64,000 bases of DNA from Piezodorus guildinii (Eukaryota; Arthropoda; Insecta; Hemiptera; Pentatomidae): the NCBI GenBank assembly GCA_023052935.1, contig CM041298.1:60134217-60198216 (forward strand), in the 5' to 3' direction. The position numbers and the translations under genes are program-made. This document shows positions 58,956-64,000 of this stretch, piece by piece. Below the pieces are notes generated by a model that had not been told where the DNA came from, searched no databases, and saw only the letters and a list, made by a program, of their open reading frames with translations. Within the stretch, counting starts at the first letter, position 1; the number at the start of each line of letters is the position of its first letter.

Positions 58956-60500
58956 TTAATCATAACCACCCGAAAGAACAATAATTAATCCCTATATCAA
59001 TAAAAGACGTTAACAGTAAGTGCAAGTTGAAATACGCATGAGCGATAAAGGATAGAGCTCAAAAAATGTAATCATAACCACCAGTATGCACGATAATTCA
59101 TCCCTATATCAATAAAAAACATAAAAAGTAAATGCGAGTTGAAATACGCATGAGCCATAAAAGATACAGCTCGAAAAACGTAATCATAACCACCAAATGA
59201 ACAATAATTAATCCCTACATCAATAAAAGACGTTAACAGTAAATGCAAGTTGAAATATCCAAGAGCGATAAAAGATAGAGCTCAAAAAACGTAATCATAA
59301 CCACCCGAAAACACAACAATTAATGCCTATATCAATAAAAAACATTATAAGTAAGTGCAAGTTGAAATACGCATGAGCGATAAAGGATACAGCTCGAAAA
59401 ATGTAATCATAACCACCCGAAAACACAACAATTAATGCCTATATCAATAAAAAACATTATAAGTAAGTGCAAGTTGAAATACGCATGAGCGATAAAGGAT
59501 ACAGCTCGAAAAACGTAATCATAACCACCCGAAAACACAACAATTAATACCTATATCAATAAAAAACATTATAAGTAAGTGCAAGTTGAAATACGCATGA
59601 GCGATAAAGGATACAGCTCGAAAAACGTAACCATAACCACCCGAAAGCACATTAATTAATCCCTAGATAAATAAAAAACATTAAAAGTAAGTGCAAGTTG
59701 AAATACGCATGAGCGATAAAGGATAGAGCTCAAAAAATGTAATCATAACCACCCGAATGCACGATAATTAATCCCTATATCAATCAAAAACATTAAAAGT
59801 AAGTGCAAGTTGAAATACGCATGAGCGATAAAGGATAGAGCTCAAAAAATGTAATCATAACCACCCGTATGCACGATAATTTATCCCTATATCAATAAAA
59901 AACATAAAAAGGAAATGCGAGTTGAAATAAGCATGAGCCATAAAAGATAGAGCTCAAAAAACGTAATCATAACCACCCGAAAGAACAATAATTAATCCCT
60001 ACATCAATAAAAGACGGTAACAGTAAATGCTAGTTGAAATATCCAAGAGCGATAAAAGATAGAGCTCAAAAAACGTAATCATAACCACCGGAAAACACAA
60101 CAATTAATGCCTATATCAATAAAAAATATTATAAGTAAGTGCAAGTTGAAATACGCATGAGCGATAAAGGATACAGCTCGAAAAACGTAATCATAACCAC
60201 CCGAAAACACAATAATTCATCCCTATATCAATAAAAAACATTGAAAGTAAATGCGAGTTGAAATACGCATGAGCCATAAAAGATAGAGCTCAAAAAACGT
60301 AACCATAACCACCCGAAAGCACAATAATTCATCCCTATATCAATAAAAAACATAAAAAGTAAATGCGAGTGGAAATATACATGAGCGATAAAAAATACAG
60401 CTCGAAAAACGTAATCATAACCACCCGAAAGCACAATAATTAATCCCTATATCAATAAAAAACATTAAAAGTAAATGCGAGTTAATATGCACGCGAGCGA
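58956..60500 (-). repeat. 112-bp tandem array, right arm
   Basis: Inverted counterpart of the left array. The outermost units match the left arm unit for unit, while inner units are out of register. For example, the variant with CAATCAAAAACATT sits about six units off its expected mirror position. Confidence 0.92.
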
Positions 60501-60790
60501 TAAAAAATACATCTTTAAAAACGTCATTATAATACCCGAAAACACATTAATTATTCCCAAAAACTATCCCTCCCCTCTAAAAATTCAAAATCAACAACTA
60601 TTTTAAAACTAAATATTTTTTTAAATATTAGTTCGTAAAAACAGAACTTGATATCAAATATCTAAAAAAACACAAAAAAAAAAAAAAACAGTGATATGAT
60701 ATGCCAAAATTATTAAAAAAGTCATAATTTTAATTAAACTAATTATTTTTCAATAAATAAATAAATAAAACGGGCTATTTAAGGCTAGAA

Positions 60791-60990
60791 GTGAAGAAAA
60801 AGGTGACATTTGACTTGGAAAAGGTAACATTTGAAATGGAAAAGGTGACATTTGAAATGGAAAAAGTTACATTTGACTTGGAAAAGGTGACATTTGAAAT
60901 GGAAAGGGTTACATTTGACTTGGAAAAGGTTACATTTGACTTGGAAAAAGTTACATTTGACTTGGAAAAGGTTACAATTGACTTGGAAAT
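60791..60990 (+). repeat. 21-bp tandem array, right outer arm
   Basis: Mirror copy of the left array. The deduced heptads are the same in number and order; the only differences are in the last few codons at the outer boundary. Confidence 0.9.
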
Positions 60991-61000
60991 GCTATATAAA

Positions 61001-62050
61001 ATATCGTGAAAATTTTCGAATTCCAGTTTTCAAAGTTTCAACATAAAAAAAACTATCGACCCCCAGCCAAAATTCATATACATGTTAAAAAGACTAATAA
61101 GCGATAACCGGTTACCAATAATCAACACCTATTTCCTAATCTCACTGACTATACTTGAATTTATTACCGATAGCTTTAATTTTCGACTTTTTTTACTTTT
61201 AGAGTATTGCAATCGTTTAAATGTTCGGATTCGAGTTTCCACCGTAAATATGCGTTTTAGGATCCCCGAGTACAAATGACCAAGTCCCGCAAAAAGATAT
61301 GTGTGTGGAAAGTCTAGCGCGAAAACGAAAAGTCTTATGAAACTGAAATTTTATATTTAAGACAACTATAGGCCCGAGGTGGCACAGCAACTTTTTCATC
61401 AAAACCAGCTGACCAGAAGCTCCACTTTATACCATGCATTTTGCACAATTTTACGTGTTTTTTTTTTTTTTTAAACAGTATGACAAGGCTAAAATGCCGA
61501 TATTCTAAGTTTTCTTCCTCTTAAGTACCTTTAATTTTATATATTATAAAAAAATAACCATATCACCTTTTTAGCATAGATAAATAACCTTTAAATTTAA
61601 AATTTGAACAAATTCGATATCCAATTAAAGGAGAAAAGAGCAAACATATTTTTGTATGCATTTTTTTTGTATTTTAACATAAAAAAAAGTGATATACCGT
61701 TGGAAAGCTAAAGATTTTTGCAAAAATATTATCTTATTCAAAATTGTAAAAGTTAACGAAAACTGATGAAAAGCCGAAAAAATAACTAATTGTCGTAGAT
61801 AATAATATAATTGATTATTTAATGAAACACGTGTTTCTATTTAAACTCAATTTAATTAATTTTATAGAAATTTATTTCATTTCTAAATGTATTTAAAAAT
61901 TCATAAATAGATTTTAACAACGCAGGTAAGTGAAAGTCGTGTGTTGCGCGCACAAGATTTTTTAAATCTCTATATGTACTTAAAATTTTAAAAATTGATT
62001 TTAACAAAGGAGGTAAGTGAAAGTCGTGGTTTGCGCGCACCAGATTTTTA
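61001..62050 (-). repeat. Family A material right of the palindrome
   Basis: A short family A piece (ATCGTGAAAATTTTCGAATTCCAG, 61003-61045) is followed by unrelated sequence to about 61190. A near-complete reverse copy then runs from AGTATTGCAATCG to AGGTAAGTGAAAGTCGTGTG. The terminal segment is duplicated: a second AGGTAAGTGAAAGTCGTGG end follows 68 bp later at 62013. Confidence 0.72.
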
Positions 62051-62359
62051 AATTTTGTGTCATTTATAATGAATTACGTTGCTCAAATCCTAAAGCTAAA
62101 TGAACAGTTTTCAAAAATGTATTAAACAAAGATTACTGTCTTCATTAACGTTTCCTGGTAAAAATAATTCTTACATAGAACGATACAAGGATGTTATTGG
62201 AGACCTTAAAGATTATATTTACAGCCATTATGCAGTTTTCCCAGTGTTGTATAATTCAGGATCATTGTCTATTCATGAAGGAGGCGTTACATAAAGAACG
62301 GAATTATTTTCTTCCCAACTGATAATAATCCCGTTCTTCAAGTAAAAAATTCCCTTTCT
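62051..62359. other. No gene recognised
   Basis: A 64-codon open frame on the plus strand (62100-62294) encodes a hydrophilic peptide without resemblance to a known family and without splice context. Confidence 0.35.
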
Positions 62360-62480
62360 CCATCGGATATTCTAGTTTTAAAGTCTCCTGAGCCCAAGTT
62401 TTCCCCCAAAAAAGCGTATGTATATGGTAAGTCTAGCTCATAAACGAAAAAAATGTTCTACGAAACTAAAATTAAACCAG
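62360..62480 (-). repeat. Family A fragment
   Basis: CCTGAGCCCAAGTTTTCCCC, GGTAAGTCTAGCTCATAAACG and CTACGAAACTAAAATT match the reverse of the family A right half. Confidence 0.5.
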
Positions 62481-62489
62481 GCAGATGAG

Positions 62490-62610
62490 GATTTTTTAAA
62501 GGGAGTAAAAAAATAAAATAAAATAAATAAAATCATTGGTTGTGCCGTCCTTCAGAAGATACATAAAAAGTTGGTCCCGAGCCTGTGCCAAGTCAGGTAC
62601 TTGTCAAAGA
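62490..62610 (+). mobile_element. SINE-1 fragment
   Basis: GATTTTTTAAAGGGAGTAAAA, then GTGCCGTCCTTC and GCCTGTGCCAAGTCAGGTAC match the SINE-1 body. Both ends are missing and a simple AAATA expansion sits inside. Confidence 0.6.
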
Positions 62611-62999
62611 GAGGTTGTTTTTGTTTTTTTACCAAAAAAGTTCTACCGGGCTATGTATGGTCTCAGAGAACTGAATTAAAATCTGTATTTCTTGAGGAAA
62701 CTAATGTTTTAAAAAATTTTAGGATAAAAAATTCTCTTACTATATATTACTATTTATCGGCCGCTACTTTTCTAAGGCAGCGGTGACTTCGAAACTGTAT
62801 TAATTAATGTATACATTTTCGGTTCTTATTTTATGAAGCTGTCGGAATTCCTTTCCTAAGGTATCATGTGAATCAATTCATTTATTGGGATCAAGTGGCA
62901 TAAAGGGAGTAATATGCTAAGAGGTTAGAAATCTGAAACCTGTGAGCAGTAGCTTGATCGCAGTCAAACTGCTTTTCCGGTTCCTGTAAGGGGGAAATT

Positions 63000-63640
63000 C
63001 GAAAGAAGAAAAAATCCATGCTCTGCGTTTTTTGAAATTTTGAATGTTTTATTCAACACTAATTTGTTCCTGATGGATGCTGTATGGATTCTAAACTCTA
63101 CATTGAACAATTGGAAAGATTGTAGGCGAATTAGCCAGAGAGTTATTCTTCTTTGATCAACCGAAATCGAGTTTTCTTCTAACAAGATAATGCTCGTCCT
63201 CACATTTCCCGTCTACCAAAAAAAAGTTTAAAGAACTTTGGTTCCAACTCCCGCCTCATCCACCATAGAGTCTAGACATTGAATTTCTTTTTTTTTTGTT
63301 GGTTAACCCCCTACCTCGTCTTTTTGGCAGTTGATTGATGCTGAGTTAAAAGCTCTCTAGCACCGAGCCGCGAACTCTTAATTATTTTCTTCTAAGATTC
63401 TGGTCATCTGGTTTTCTGGGCAACGCGCACAGTTGGATTATTACTTGTTTCGTTCGATCTATGTTCCATTTTGTTCATGAAAAAAATTTGATAATTTTGC
63501 GGAAGTTGAAATTGTGATTCAAGGAAACCCAAAGATAGTATCACCGTGGGATCGAGCGATAGGCAAAAGCAGATGGCTAATGACGTTAGATAAAAATTGA
63601 CTATACATTGAAAATTCATTAAAAGAAATACTACAAATAT
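63000..63640 (+). mobile_element. Decayed mariner transposase, split by SINE-2
   Basis: Plus-strand frames give QDNARPHISR near 63185, a mariner catalytic-domain motif. After the SINE they continue DYYLFRSIYVPF and KKFDNFAEVE (63433-63510), then the C-terminal tail. Stops and frameshifts are frequent. Confidence 0.7.
63283..63432 (-). mobile_element. SINE-2 in a mariner
   Basis: Reverse copy: a T-run, CCCCCTACCTCGTC, then GAGCCGCGAACTCTTAATTA and the head GCGCGTTGCC by complement. It breaks the mariner frame between the catalytic motif and DYYLF. Confidence 0.68.
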
Positions 63641-64000
63641 TTGGTTGTAAAAAGGTCTTCTTTTTTTTTTTTTTTAACCCCATAATTTCTGTAGTTAAAT
63701 GAATTGCAGAAATAAATTTTTTGTCACTAATAACGTGTAACAGAAAAATTATTATTAATTATTAAAATTTTAAAACCTTGAAAGCGTATTTTCAAAAGTG
63801 CAAGAAGCCTTCAAACTATTTAAAGATGTATTTTTAAGAAACATTGATATTTAAAGTGCACCAATGAGGGGTGGGGTATAATTATTCACCAAGAACCACA
63901 ACATTCTTGTCTCAACATCCAAGGTCACTTGAGTTCAACTCTCCAGTCAGGGAAGATCCTCCATTGCACTAGCATCTCAGTCATTAAGAATAAAACTGTA
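63641..64000. other. No gene seen
   Basis: AT-rich DNA with a T-run at 63660-63675. Nothing recognised to the window end. Confidence 0.4.

Larger units (their letters stand above)
56185..60998. mobile_element. 4.8-kb palindromic Foldback-like element
   Basis: The two halves are inverted copies about an axis near 58590. The outer ends read TATATAGCAYTTCCAAGTC inward on both sides. Each arm has, from outside in, an array of about nine 21-bp units, about 300 bp of unique AT-rich sequence, and an array of about fourteen 112-bp units. The centre (about 58320-58950) is not repeated. Peptides deduced from 56746-56952 (plus) and 60228-60434 (minus) are identical over 68 residues, showing near-perfect arm identity there. 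Family knowledge: Foldback-type transposons have long inverted repeats built of tandem units around a loop. No transposase is present. Confidence 0.85.

Overview
The window is a strongly AT-rich piece of animal nuclear genome, most likely an arthropod and probably an insect. Evidence for this is the spliced Sigma-class glutathione S-transferase (GST) genes with a 203-residue product, a first coding exon of the NHS/GUK-holder family, long introns, tRNA-derived SINEs, LINEs, mariner and Helitron elements, and a copia element with a copia-type primer-binding site. I cannot name the species. There are no rRNA genes, genuine tRNA genes or CRISPR arrays.

Layout. 0-7 kb: repeats, then the first coding exon of an NHS/gukh-like gene on the minus strand (6893-7181), whose next exons must lie beyond the left edge. 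7-16 kb: no convincing host gene; decayed LINEs (RTE-like, Jockey-like), SINEs and a local inverted/tandem triplication. 16.8-18.9 kb: a 708-codon ORF in one exon behind a clear splice acceptor; I do not recognise the protein. 19-26 kb: LINE remnants, a foldback MITE and SINEs. 26.9-29.5 kb: a complete five-exon Sigma GST gene on the plus strand with a Helitron in intron 4. 34.2-45.5 kb: a second Sigma GST gene on the minus strand with the same splice phases, an intron 4 swollen to about 7.9 kb by LINE and SINE insertions, and a 1-bp insertion that truncates the C terminus. The two GST genes are tail to tail, so they look like an inverted duplication.

46-62 kb is almost wholly mobile DNA. A roughly 0.9-kb repeat family (called family A here, bounded by ACTTTCACTTACCT and its inverse) occurs at least ten times in the window and is the substrate for nested insertions. 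One copy was split by a LINE, which was split in turn by a young copia element and by a rearranged mariner. The copia element has 198-bp LTRs differing at one position, an ATACC target duplication and an open 941-codon frame that lacks the whole reverse transcriptase. Another family A stretch borders a 4.8-kb palindrome (56185-60998). Its arms are arrays of 112-bp units capped by 21-bp units, and it resembles a Foldback-type transposon.

The most notable items are the giant palindrome, the RT-less but open copia element, the abundant unclassified family A, the orphan 708-aa gene, and two places with hammerhead-ribozyme-like cores. Coordinates of repeat edges are approximate unless a target duplication is stated.
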